NCBI GenBank assembly: GCA_947629605.1
Contig: CANREK010000002.1
Coordinates: 1 to 21,043 of the forward strand
Origin: an uncultured Clostridia bacterium
GTDB taxonomy: Bacteria > Bacillota > Clostridia > Christensenellales > Borkfalkiaceae
Length of the DNA stretch: 21,043 bases
Direction: 5' to 3'
This document shows, in pieces, positions 6,768-13,971 of this stretch (within the stretch, counting starts at the first letter, position 1; each line of letters opens with the position of its first letter). The notes beneath the pieces were generated by a model. It did no database searches. It had not been told where the DNA came from and was given only the letters and a program-made list of their open reading frames with translations. A program made the position numbers and the translations under genes.

Positions 6768-7682
6768 TCATTCTCCTTCCCCCTCGCCCTCCGAAAGGGC
6801 ATAGGGGTTTTTCTTTGATTTTATGCTCCGCGGGTACACGCTTTTGAGCACGAGCGCTCTGTCCTTTCCGCGGTATCGGCTCTTTGCCCATGCGGCGAGT
6901 TCTCCCGTCTCGAAGAGGGCGAACGCCGCACTGCCCGACCCCGTCATCGACGCGCCGAGCGGGGAGAAACTTCTCGCATCCGAGAGGGCAGTCCCGACGC
7001 ACGGCTCCAAGGCCTTGGCCGCTTCCGAGAGATGGTTGGAGCAGTACCGCGCCGCGCCCGCGATGTCGTTTTTGGCGAAGAGGGCAAACGCCTTTTCGGT
7101 GACGGGAGAGAAAACGCTGCCCTGCCTGTCGAATTCCGCATAGCAGTCTCCCGCCGAGACGCCCCGCGCGGGACAGAGCACGAGGAAGTGCATCTCGGGT
7201 TCGGCAGCCGAAAATTCCAGCCTGTCGCCGCGGCCGCGCATCCGTGCGAGCCCGCCCGTGAGCAGGTACTTGGTATCGCTTCCCAAACGGTCGGCGAGCG
7301 AATTTGCCCCACCCATGTCCGGGACCCCATAGAGCCTTTTCATGCCGAGGAGCACACCCGCCGCATCCGCCGAGGACCCGCCGAGCCCCCCGCCGATGGG
7401 GATATTTTTGTAGATGACGATGTCCGCGCCGTTCGTTTGGAAGGCGGAGACAAAGGCCTCCGCGGCCCGCAGGGCGTTGTTCTCTTCGGGCGGAATGCCC
7501 TCGCTTCCCATGCCGTGCATGACGACGGAGCACAATGTATCCTTGCGCCTTTTCAGCACGACCCTGTCGAAGAGATCTACGGTGACGACGACGGAGTCGA
7601 GCATGTGGAACCCGTTTTCCTTGCCCGTGACGTCGAGCGTCAGATTGAGTTTTGCATAGGCGTTGAGCCGAACGACGTTCAT
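6768..7682 (-). CDS. ispE: 4-diphosphocytidyl-2-C-methyl-D-erythritol kinase
   Basis: This 304-residue GHMP kinase carries out the ATP-dependent phosphorylation step of the MEP isoprenoid pathway. The N-terminal AKLNLTL motif contains K11, GFHML stands for the substrate-binding GYH motif, and the ATP-binding glycine loop PIGGGLGGSSADA is at 95-107. D136 in LGSDT corresponds to the catalytic aspartate of LGADVP. The usual VPFF that follows is changed to TKYL here, a mild divergence. Three in-frame ATGs lie close together. The one at 7682 is preferred because the family alignment starts at MNVV and the -10 box ends 7 nt upstream; the ATG at 7685 would be only 4 nt away. No Shine-Dalgarno is seen. 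The gene continues into the coupled membrane protein gene. Confidence 0.95.
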   Translation of the reverse strand: MNVVRLNAYAKLNLTLDVTGKENGFHMLDSVVVTVDLFDRVVLKRRKDTLCSVVMHGMGSEGIPPEENNALRAAEAFVSAFQTNGADIVIYKNIPIGGGLGGSSADAAGVLLGMKRLYGVPDMGGANSLADRLGSDTKYLLTGGLARMRGRGDRLEFSAAEPEMHFLVLCPARGVSAGDCYAEFDRQGSVFSPVTEKAFALFAKNDIAGAARYCSNHLSEAAKALEPCVGTALSDARSFSPLGASMTGSGSAAFALFETGELAAWAKSRYRGKDRALVLKSVYPRSIKSKKNPYALSEGEGEGE

Positions 7683-7689
7683 CATATCC

Positions 7690-7718
7690 ATTGTAGCACA
7701 CTTTTTCGGGAAAAGCAA
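7690..7718 (-). promoter_or_regulatory. Promoter of the ispE operon, leaderless geometry
   Basis: On the minus strand TTGCTT (7713-7718), a 17-nt spacer and TACAAT (7690-7695), with TGC immediately before the -10 box. The ATG at 7682 is 7 nt downstream. Confidence 0.7.
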
Positions 7719-7739
7719 GCGGTGGGGATTGAGAATGGC

Positions 7740-8035
7740 GCGGCGCCCGCCGCCGCGCTTATGCTGAGCGCATGTGAAGGATCCGCCTTATTCTCAAGGC
7801 CTACCCCCTTTGGGGGGAGGCTCCGCCGTAGGCGGTGGTGGGGGGATATCGCCCACAATAATCCCCCCCATCCGTCTTTGCTAACGCAAATCCACCCTCC
7901 CCCCGTAGGGGGTAGGGCTTACTGCGGCGAGATTCTTCGGGCTTCGCCCTCAGAATGAGCAGCCGGCTCTGCGCGACAAAAGCGCACACACCTACTCCGC
8001 CCGTTTGCTACGCCCCATCATTCCGCCGTGCAACA
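7740..8035. repeat. Composite repeat cluster upstream of the lipoprotein
   Basis: Left module 7776-7845 matches 12726-12795 with one mismatch in 70 nt. Right module 7864-7927 is identical over 64 nt to 12910-12973. Here the two modules are joined by 18 nt; in the other copy they are 114 nt apart. A reverse-orientation hairpin module (GATTCTTCGGGCTTCGCCCT, 7930-7949) follows. No gene is seen in 7719-8060. Confidence 0.8.
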
Positions 8036-8064
8036 AAAAAACAAAAAAATATTGTGTAAAACAC

Positions 8065-8095
8065 TTGACGGGCGAGAGGGGGGGGGTGCTATAAT
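8065..8095 (+). promoter_or_regulatory. Lipoprotein promoter with a G9 tract in its spacer
   Basis: TTGACG (8065-8070) and TATAAT (8090-8095) are separated by 19 nt. The spacer contains nine consecutive G at 8078-8086, and TGC precedes the -10 box. Almost all other promoters in the window have exactly 17 nt, so loss of two G would restore that spacing. Confidence 0.75.
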
Positions 8096-8131
8096 CTGGA
8101 TATATTCCAAAAGAAAAGGAGAAACAAGGGT

Positions 8132-9868
8132 ATGAAAAAGACAGCAATTCTTGCAACAGCCATGGCGGCGGCCCTGTGCCTTGCGCCCCTCGCGGCGTGC
8201 GGCGGCGGAGCCGAACCGGGTGTGAAGGTCGACGGGAAGGCCTTCAACCTCGCCGACTATGTCACAGAACTTCCCGAGAGCAGGACGGTGGAAGGGCTCA
8301 CGCAGATCCCCAAGATAAGTTCCATGAAAAAACTCGATCTCCGTCTCAGCTTTTTCTCGTCGCCGAATTACAGCGAGCCCATCGGCGTCGCCAAACAGCA
8401 CGGTACGGGCGACAATGCCGAAAAGTACTGCCTCTACGATCTCGGCAAGGGGCAGAGCCTTTCGGGGTGGTATACGACCATCACAACGATCAGTTCCTCG
8501 CCCTTCCTCAGATTGGTGACGGGAAGCAGCGACACCGACGCAACCCTTCACATTGCCTATCCCACGGGGGAACTTGTCACCTCGTCTACCTTCACGAGCG
8601 AGGACGCCTATGACATTTCCACCGATTACGGCACCTACTATGCGGACGGCGAGAGCGCACGGTATTACAGCGTTACCTACCCGACGGGTTCATCGACGGC
8701 GACCGCCTATGTTGCCTATCGGGACGGCGCATGGAAGAAGTTGACCGAATCGGACATCAATGCGCAGCCTTCGACGGGCGGATATGAAGTCGGTGACACG
8801 CTCGGCATCGTCAAGACCCCTCTTGTCGAGTGGAACGGCGGCGACGAGGAAGATTATCCCGACTATCTCTATAAGGATTACAGTTTCAGGGCGGAGGGCA
8901 GCAGCCAAACGACCAAGATCACGCTCTACAAGGGCGAGGAAGCGCAGGATTCCCTGTTCCTCTTCGGCGGACAGTCGGTCGTCTTGGGCGTCGTCGGGAA
9001 GTACTTCTACTACTACGACAGACAGCCCGTCAGCACGGAAGCCAAGAGCGGTTACAATGTTGAGATCACGTCTTATAATACAGTGGAGAAGTACAACATG
9101 GTCCTTCACCGCTACGACTTTGTGGAAGGCAAGGATGAGACTGTCGAGAGCGACTACATCTTCGGCGTGAGCTCATCAAACGCTGCGCTCTACAACAAGA
9201 ACGCAAAGGATTTCGACAAGCTCGTCGTCAATGCCTACAAGAAGGCGAACGGCGTCGCAGTCCTTTCGAGCGGGGCGCCCGTCTACACCGTCATTCTTGA
9301 CGACGAGGCGAAAGTTTCCTTCGACCTCACGGGGAAGGACGTCTCGGGGGCCTTCTATCAACTCTCTTCGACCCGCTTCCTCTCGGGTTCCACGATCATG
9401 GATGCGGAAATGAACACGGTGGTCGCCCTTCCGTCGAGCTATTCGTCGAGCTCCGCCTCCTCCTTGGTTTGGGAAGGGCAGTCGCTCATCCTGTGCTCCA
9501 CGAGCTCGGGCATCATCGCCGTGGACTATGACGGCACGGTGAAGATCGCGGGCATCCAGAGCATGAGCGGCGTCTGCGACAACACCATTCTCGGATCGAA
9601 CAAGAATGGCGAGAGTGCCCTCTTCTCCAAGAACGACCCGACGGGGACGACGCTGGCATCCAAGCTCGGAAGCAACTATTCGTCGCTCGGGCGCGGCCTG
9701 TACTATACGAGCGAAGATGGGACTTACACCTTCTACAACTGCCTCGGGACCAAGGTCGGCGAATTTGCGGCATACAGCTACCTCGGGAACCCGACGGCGT
9801 ACGGCGAAAAGTACTACCTCAGCACGAACGACGTCGACTACAACTATGTGACATTGCTCTTTGAGTGA
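8132..9868 (+). CDS. Large surface lipoprotein of unknown function
   Basis: This 578-residue protein begins with a lipoprotein signal: positively charged MKK, a hydrophobic stretch, and a lipobox ending in C23 (LAPLAAC). It should be diacylated and anchored to the outer face of the membrane. The mature region is rich in Tyr, Ser, Gly and Thr with many short alternating stretches (for example YYYDRQPVSTEAKSGYN), suggesting an all-beta structure, possibly a propeller. This is inference from composition. No catalytic motif is recognised. AAAGGAG lies about 10 nt before the ATG. The gene is monocistronic, with a G9-containing promoter and a strong terminator. A role at the cell surface is likely; the ligand is unknown. 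Confidence 0.88.
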   Translation: MKKTAILATAMAAALCLAPLAACGGGAEPGVKVDGKAFNLADYVTELPESRTVEGLTQIPKISSMKKLDLRLSFFSSPNYSEPIGVAKQHGTGDNAEKYCLYDLGKGQSLSGWYTTITTISSSPFLRLVTGSSDTDATLHIAYPTGELVTSSTFTSEDAYDISTDYGTYYADGESARYYSVTYPTGSSTATAYVAYRDGAWKKLTESDINAQPSTGGYEVGDTLGIVKTPLVEWNGGDEEDYPDYLYKDYSFRAEGSSQTTKITLYKGEEAQDSLFLFGGQSVVLGVVGKYFYYYDRQPVSTEAKSGYNVEITSYNTVEKYNMVLHRYDFVEGKDETVESDYIFGVSSSNAALYNKNAKDFDKLVVNAYKKANGVAVLSSGAPVYTVILDDEAKVSFDLTGKDVSGAFYQLSSTRFLSGSTIMDAEMNTVVALPSSYSSSSASSLVWEGQSLILCSTSSGIIAVDYDGTVKIAGIQSMSGVCDNTILGSNKNGESALFSKNDPTGTTLASKLGSNYSSLGRGLYYTSEDGTYTFYNCLGTKVGEFAAYSYLGNPTAYGEKYYLSTNDVDYNYVTLLFE

Positions 9869-9883
9869 TCGGAAAAGGATCGC

Positions 9884-9919
9884 GCCCCTCAACCGCTCCG
9901 CGGTTGAGGGGCTATTTTT
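9884..9919 (+). terminator. Intrinsic terminator of the lipoprotein gene
   Basis: A 13-bp perfect stem (9884-9896 with 9900-9912, loop TCC) is followed by TATTTTTA. Confidence 0.92.
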
Positions 9920-9925
9920 AATTAT

Positions 9926-9966
9926 AAAAAATTCCCCCGCGGGAACGGTCAACGTTCGGGCGGGGG
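9926..9966 (-). terminator. Intrinsic terminator of the pyrophosphatase/hydrolase operon
   Basis: On the minus strand a stem of CCCCCGC with GCGGGGG and an inner GAACG with CGTTC is followed by AATTTTTT. It converges with the lipoprotein terminator. Confidence 0.8.
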
Positions 9967-9982
9967 TGCCACACAAATTCAT

Positions 9983-10585
9983 TTACAGATACTTTTTCAA
10001 TTCCTTGATGATGAGGTCGGCGATGTAGCGGCAGCCGCGGTGGGTCGGGTGCACGCCATCCTCGGCAAACGCCGCGGGTTTGATGTCCTGCGTGACGCCG
10101 TTAAAGATCTCGTCGAGGGGCACGAGCGGCAGCTCCTCGGTGCGGGCGATCTCGCGGATGACGGCGATATAGGTGTTGAGATAGGGGCGGAAGCGGCGTT
10201 TATCCTGCATGTCGAGCACATAGGGCTCCACCAAGATGATCTTCGCCCCGCACTTTTTGAGCGCCTTGACGATGGAGAGGTAGTTGTGCGAGAACTGCTC
10301 CTCCGTGACGATCTCCTCCGACGTGAAGCGGCGCCAGACGTCGTTGACGCCCACTTCGAGCACGACCACGTCGGGTTTTACCGCCGTGACCTCATGGACG
10401 CGGGCGAGGAGCTCTTCGGTGCGGTCTCCCCCGACGCCGAAATTCAGGATCTCGAATTCCGTATCGGGATAGAGCGGGCGGAGCTTGCTCGCCGCAATTT
10501 TGACGAATCCCTCGCCGAGATCGGTCGGGTCGGAAAGATTTCTCCCCGCTTCGGTAATGGAATCTCCGAAAAAGACAAGTTTCAT
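9983..10585 (-). CDS. SGNH/GDSL-family hydrolase
   Basis: This 200-residue protein is a compact single-domain SGNH esterase/lipase-like enzyme. All blocks are visible: FFGDSIT with nucleophile S9, the block II NFGVGGDR with an oxyanion glycine near 52-53, GVND with N81, and DGVHP with D176 and H179 completing the triad. There is no signal peptide, so a cytoplasmic location is expected, typical of the small acyl-esterase/thioesterase or carbohydrate-esterase branch. The ATG at 10585 is chosen over a GTG at 10594 because AAGAGGTGGG precedes it at good spacing. It begins 12 nt after the pyrophosphatase stop codon and shares its promoter and terminator. The substrate is unknown. Confidence 0.92.
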   Translation of the reverse strand: MKLVFFGDSITEAGRNLSDPTDLGEGFVKIAASKLRPLYPDTEFEILNFGVGGDRTEELLARVHEVTAVKPDVVVLEVGVNDVWRRFTSEEIVTEEQFSHNYLSIVKALKKCGAKIILVEPYVLDMQDKRRFRPYLNTYIAVIREIARTEELPLVPLDEIFNGVTQDIKPAAFAEDGVHPTHRGCRYIADLIIKELKKYL

Positions 10586-10597
10586 ACATCCCACCTC

Positions 10598-11134
10598 TTA
10601 TGACTGTTTCGCAAATTTATCGAGATAACTCTTGATGCATTTCTCGATGATCGTGACCGCCTCGTCGCGGTGCGCGATCTCCTTCACCGTCGTCGTCTTG
10701 TGTTCGAGCGTCTTATAGACCTCGAAAAAGTGCATCATTTCGTCGAAGATGTGCTTGGGGAGCTCGTGGATGTCGTAATAATCATTATAAGAGGGGTCCT
10801 TAAAGGGAATGGCAATGATCTTTTCGTCGAGGGAGCCCCCGTCGATCATCTTGATGACGCCGATGGGGTAGCAGGTGACGAGGGTCATGGGGTAGATGAC
10901 CTCGTTGGTCAAGACGAGCACGTCGAGCGGGTCGCCATCTTCGGCATAGGTGCGGGGAATAAATCCGTAGTTCGCGGGATAGACTGTGGAAGTATAGAGC
11001 ACGCGGTCGAGCTTTAAGAGGCCCGTCTCCTTGTCGAGTTCGTATTTCGCCTTGCTGCCCTTGGGGATCTCGATCAGCGCTTCAAAGGACTTGGAAGAAA
11101 TGCGCTTGGGATCGATGTCGTGCCAAATGTTCAT
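10598..11134 (-). CDS. ppa: Inorganic pyrophosphatase (class I, soluble)
   Basis: This 178-residue protein is full length for the bacterial family I enzyme, which hydrolyses pyrophosphate to two phosphates and drives biosynthetic reactions. The signature DGDPLDVLVL is at about 66-75, with the metal-binding aspartates D66, D68 and D71. Further active-site residues are in EIPKGSKAKYE (E22, K30, E32) and DEKIIAIP (D103, K105). An in-frame start 36 codons upstream has no support; GGAGG lies just before the ATG at 11134. It is the first gene of a two-gene operon with the SGNH hydrolase. Confidence 0.96.
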   Translation of the reverse strand: MNIWHDIDPKRISSKSFEALIEIPKGSKAKYELDKETGLLKLDRVLYTSTVYPANYGFIPRTYAEDGDPLDVLVLTNEVIYPMTLVTCYPIGVIKMIDGGSLDEKIIAIPFKDPSYNDYYDIHELPKHIFDEMMHFFEVYKTLEHKTTTVKEIAHRDEAVTIIEKCIKSYLDKFAKQS

Positions 11135-11153
11135 ATTTTTCCTCCGTAGTTTC

Positions 11154-11182
11154 ATTTTAACATATTTTTGGAGATGTCGCAA
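11154..11182 (-). promoter_or_regulatory. Promoter of the pyrophosphatase operon
   Basis: On the minus strand TTGCGA (11177-11182), a 17-nt spacer and TAAAAT (11154-11159), preceded by TGT. A conventional leader with GGAGG follows. Confidence 0.75.
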
Positions 11183-11235
11183 GGGCAAAACAGCGAATTT
11201 TCCGAAAAAATTTAGGAAAAGTAAGAAAATATACT

Positions 11236-11264
11236 TTGACATTCTCTCCGATTTGTGCTATATT
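11236..11264 (+). promoter_or_regulatory. Promoter of tRNA-Ser
   Basis: TTGACA (11236-11241), a 17-nt spacer and TATATT (11259-11264), with TGC before the -10 box. The predicted start is near 11271, which is 85 nt before the tRNA. Confidence 0.8.
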
Positions 11265-11270
11265 GATATC

Positions 11271-11353
11271 GTTGAGGCTCAAAGAGCCGAAACTCCCGCC
11301 CCTCGGCCCGCCGAATATCGCAAATGAGGGCCAAGGCGCGGAGTTGCCTCAAC
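11271..11353 (+). ncRNA. Structured 5' leader of tRNA-Ser
   Basis: An 8-bp closing helix pairs GTTGAGGC (11271-11278) with GCCTCAAC (11346-11353). It begins at the predicted transcription start and ends 2 nt before the tRNA. An inner stem pairs 11301-11309 with 11328-11336 with one mismatch. It lacks the conserved apical motif of SRP RNA. It could be a pre-tRNA leader domain or a separate small RNA. Confidence 0.5.
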
Positions 11354-11355
11354 CT

Positions 11356-11446
11356 GTGGAAGTACCCAAGAGGCTCAAGGGGCTCCCCTGCTAAGGGAGT
11401 AGTACCGTTGCAGGTAGCGCGGGTTCGAATCCCGCCTTCCACGCCA
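11356..11446 (+). tRNA. tRNA-Ser (GCT)
   Basis: Acceptor GTGGAAG (11356-11362) pairs with CTTCCAC (11436-11442), the discriminator is G, and CCA is encoded (11444-11446). The anticodon stem CTCCC/GGGAG encloses a loop with anticodon GCT at 11390-11392. The long variable arm of a class II tRNA is present, and the T-arm has GGTTCGAATCC. Confidence 0.97.
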
Positions 11447-11481
11447 CGCCCGCCGACATCCGTCGGCGGGCGCAATTTTTT
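11447..11481 (+). terminator. Intrinsic terminator of tRNA-Ser
   Basis: A perfect 11-bp stem (11447-11457 with 11462-11472), loop ATCC, is followed by CAATTTTTT. Confidence 0.92.
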
Positions 11482-11518
11482 ATCAAAAGGGAGTGCGGCG
11501 GCGAGGGGACCTTCCGCC

Positions 11519-11547
11519 TTGACAATCGCCCCATCTCACGCTATAAT
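11519..11547 (+). promoter_or_regulatory. Consensus promoter of the cysteine desulfurase, leaderless geometry
   Basis: TTGACA (11519-11524), a 17-nt spacer and TATAAT (11542-11547), both exact consensus. Six nt separate the -10 box from the ATG at 11554. Confidence 0.9.
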
Positions 11548-11553
11548 AGAGCC

Positions 11554-12657
11554 ATGAACGTCTACCTTGACTATGCGGCAACGACGCCGATGCGGGAGGA
11601 AGTCCTCGCGGCCATGCTGCCCTATCTCAAAGAAAATTTCGGCAACCCCGATTCTCTCCACGCCTTCGGGAGAGAGGCGGCCCATGCCGTCACCGCCGCG
11701 CGGGATAAGATCGCCGCGATCCTCGGCGTAAAGGCGAACGAAGTCTACTTCACCTCGGGCGGAACGGAGGCGAATAATTGGGCGGTTCGCTGTCTCGGCG
11801 AGGGGGATATTCTCTACTCTCCCATCGAACATGCCGCCACCATGTCCGCGATCCCGCTCAGAAATTGCAAAAAGGCCATACCATGTCCGATTTCGGCGGA
11901 CGGGACCGTGCAGACGGATTTTGGCGGCACCATGTCCGAGACCCCCGCGCTCGTCTGCGTGATGGCGGTCAACAACGAGACGGGTTGCATTCAGCCCATT
12001 GAGGAGCTTGCCGCCCTCGCCCATGCACGCGGCGGGGCGCTCTTTTCGGACTGCGTACAGGCGGCCGCCACGCTCGACCTCAAAACGGTTTTGAAGCACG
12101 CCGACGCCATCTCCCTCTCCGCCCACAAGATCGGCGGGCCCAAGGGGGTAGGGGCGCTCGTCGTGAAGGGCGGGGTCCCGCTTCGCCCCCTCCTCGTCGG
12201 CGGGGAACAGGAGAGGAACCGCCGCGGCGGGACGCTCAACGTCGCCGGCATCGTCGGCCTCGCGCGGGCGCTCGAACTTGCGCAGGGGGAGCGGGAAGCC
12301 TACTGCACCCACACGGGGCGCATGCGCGACCTCTTCGAGAAAACCATCCTCTCCGCACTCGGAGGCTCGGTCAAGATCGACGGGGAGAATCGGGCGCCCA
12401 ACATTTCCCACATCACATTTGCGGGCGGCGGCGATGCCTTTTTGACGCTTCTCGACCTCAACGGCGTCGCGGCGTCGGGGGGAGCCGCCTGTTCCGCCCA
12501 TGCCGCGCTTCCCTCGCACGTCATGCTCGCGATGGGTAGGAGCGAGGAAGAGGCCAAACGGGGGGTGCGCTTCTCCTTCGGCCGCGAGACGACGGAGGAG
12601 GAAGTCCTCTTCGCCGCCACCACCGTCATCCGCTGCGCGGCACGGAGCGCGAATTAA
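11554..12657 (+). CDS. Cysteine desulfurase (NifS/IscS-like)
   Basis: This 367-residue PLP-dependent class V aminotransferase-fold enzyme takes sulfur from cysteine as a persulfide for Fe-S clusters, thiolated tRNA or related uses. The N-terminus YLDYAATTP is typical. H93 (SPIEHAA) stacks on the cofactor, D166 and Q169 lie in FSDCVQA, and K192 in SAHKIGGPKG is the Schiff-base lysine. C313 in GGAACSAH is in the position of the persulfide cysteine, followed by PSHVMLAMG. The loop around C313 is short, as in group II-like or compact NifS enzymes. No scaffold or thiouridylase gene lies next to it, so the sulfur acceptor is not shown. There is no Shine-Dalgarno, and the mRNA is predicted to be leaderless. 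Confidence 0.94.
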   Translation: MNVYLDYAATTPMREEVLAAMLPYLKENFGNPDSLHAFGREAAHAVTAARDKIAAILGVKANEVYFTSGGTEANNWAVRCLGEGDILYSPIEHAATMSAIPLRNCKKAIPCPISADGTVQTDFGGTMSETPALVCVMAVNNETGCIQPIEELAALAHARGGALFSDCVQAAATLDLKTVLKHADAISLSAHKIGGPKGVGALVVKGGVPLRPLLVGGEQERNRRGGTLNVAGIVGLARALELAQGEREAYCTHTGRMRDLFEKTILSALGGSVKIDGENRAPNISHITFAGGGDAFLTLLDLNGVAASGGAACSAHAALPSHVMLAMGRSEEEAKRGVRFSFGRETTEEEVLFAATTVIRCAARSAN

Positions 12658-13000
12658 AAATTAAAAATGAAAAATTAAAAATTGCGGCCCCGCGTCATCC
12701 TGAGCGGAGCCCGTAGGGCGGAGTCGAAGGATCCGCCTTATTCTCAAGGCCTACCCCCTGTGGGGGGAGGCTCCGCCGTAGGCGGTGGTGGGGGGGGATA
12801 AGGCTCCTCCTTGGGGAGGAGCTGTCGAGCGGAGCGAGACTGAGGCAGGGAATGTTCCCCTCTTTCGTCTGCCGTATGGCAGACACCTTCCCCTTAAGTG
12901 GAAGGCATGCCCCCCATCCGTCTTTGCTAACGCAAATCCACCCTCCCCCCGTAGGGGGTAGGGCTTACTGCGGTGATGGTTCGACTACGCTCACCATGAC
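12654..13000. repeat. Nested composite repeat cluster
   Basis: An AT-rich module at 12654-12685 is followed by a stem with ATCCT (12697-12701) and AGGAT (12728-12732). Left module 12726-12795 and right module 12910-12973 match 7776-7845 and 7864-7927. Between them lies a 114-nt insert that itself contains repeat motifs. A last hairpin has ATGGT (12976-12980) with ACCAT (12993-12997). No gene is seen in 12658-13116. Confidence 0.8.
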
Positions 13001-13039
13001 GTAATTGGAACGGTGCCGTAAAGCATTGAGGGCCGCCCC

Positions 13040-13077
13040 ACCCCCTCAGTCACGCGCCCTCGCGTGACTGAGGGGGT
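13040..13077. repeat. Perfect 17-bp hairpin
   Basis: Arms 13040-13056 (ACCCCCTCAGTCACGCG) and 13061-13077 are exact reverse complements around CCCT. No T-run follows on either strand, so it is not an intrinsic terminator. Confidence 0.75.
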
Positions 13078-13116
13078 GTCATTCCAATCGCCGCACTTCA
13101 TCCCCCAACATTCTTG

Positions 13117-13149
13117 CCCTGTCGGGACGATTCGACAGGGATTTTTTCT
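13117..13149 (+). terminator. Intrinsic terminator upstream of spoIVFA
   Basis: CCCTGTCG (13117-13124) pairs with CGACAGGG (13133-13140), followed by ATTTTTTC. It would stop read-through into the sporulation genes. Confidence 0.8.
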
Positions 13150-13177
13150 TCTAATTCGGCGTTTTGCGGCATACATT
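13150..13177 (+). promoter_or_regulatory. Candidate sigma-E promoter of spoIVFAB
   Basis: CATACATT (13170-13177) matches the mother-cell sigma-E -10 consensus. TCTAATT (13150-13156) resembles its -35 element at a 13-nt spacing. No good sigma-A promoter is visible here. In B. subtilis spoIVFAB is sigma-E controlled, so context agrees. Confidence 0.6.
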
Positions 13178-13227
13178 ATGATTGCTATGGCGGGGAAGCC
13201 GCCGAAAAAACAACAACGAGGTGTGTC

Positions 13228-13971
13228 ATGAACGAAGAATTGAGCTATGCGGAAATGCTCGAGATCCCCGTGGAAACGGTGACGGTAACACGCAAGGAAA
13301 AACGTAAAAAACAGCAGGAGAGCGACAGTGAACTCAAAGACAAGGTCGTCGAAAAGGTCAACGACCGCATGCAGGAAACCTACGACGACCCGCTCTACGC
13401 CGAGAGCACGCCCATCGAGCGGGAAGAGAGGCCCGAGAGCAAAAAGACGCGGCGGGCGAAAAGGGTGCTCTTTGCCGAATTCGCCGCCGTCTGTGCCATC
13501 TGCGCCGCCATCTTTTTGACCAATATCTTTGTGCCCGCGAGCGCGATCAATACCTTTGTGCGCAGTCTCTTCCAAGGGGAAGGGGAGACCGCCGCCGATA
13601 CGCGGACCTATCAAGACTTCACCCTCTCGCCCATCGTCAATGAGTTTGAGGACGTCGAACTCGCCGTCTCCGACACGGGCGTGCTCTCCTTCACGGCCAA
13701 GTGCTCCGTCTACGCCCCCTGCGAGGGCTCCCTCGTCTCTGTCAACGGCGACAGCGCGAGCGGATATACGGTGGAACTCAAACACTCCGACTCCTTCTCC
13801 ACGATCATCAGCGGCCTCGACGACGTCTACTATTCGGTCGGGCAGAACGTAAAGAGCAATGTCCCGCTGGCCTATTCCGACGGAGAGGGGCAGGTCCGCG
13901 TCATGTTCTATTCGGACGGCGGGCTCATCAACGGCTACAAGGTGGCGGAAAACACCCTTGCATGGGCATAA
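13228..13971 (+). CDS. spoIVFA: SpoIVFA-like regulator with degenerate M23 domain
   Basis: In this 247-residue protein an N-terminal charged cytoplasmic segment (1-78) is followed by one membrane helix at about 79-101. An outer domain ends in a degenerate M23/LytM fold (about 160-232; YAPCEGSLVSVNGDSASGYT then VELKH). The HxxxD and HxH zinc ligands of active M23 peptidases are not seen, as expected for SpoIVFA, which holds SpoIVFB inactive at the forespore outer membrane until the SpoIVB signal. The ATG at 13228 is chosen because ACGAGG lies before it and upstream in-frame codons are not protein-like. Its end overlaps the SpoIVFB gene, and rplU-rpmA follow, as in B. subtilis. Without that context it could only be called a degenerate M23 membrane protein. 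Confidence 0.78.
   Translation: MNEELSYAEMLEIPVETVTVTRKEKRKKQQESDSELKDKVVEKVNDRMQETYDDPLYAESTPIEREERPESKKTRRAKRVLFAEFAAVCAICAAIFLTNIFVPASAINTFVRSLFQGEGETAADTRTYQDFTLSPIVNEFEDVELAVSDTGVLSFTAKCSVYAPCEGSLVSVNGDSASGYTVELKHSDSFSTIISGLDDVYYSVGQNVKSNVPLAYSDGEGQVRVMFYSDGGLINGYKVAENTLAWA

Noticed and set aside
11271..11353. Small SRP RNA (ffs) upstream of tRNA-Ser
   Set aside because: The conserved apical GGUCAGG and GGAA-containing loop of SRP RNA are absent and the region is too short.
11536..12519. Open frame of over 300 codons opposite the cysteine desulfurase
   Set aside because: Composition is dominated by Arg, Gly and Asp without protein-like motifs, and all family residues are on the plus strand. 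The same applies to 1022-1888, 7032-7958, 9176-9982, 13928-14797 and 15229-16467.
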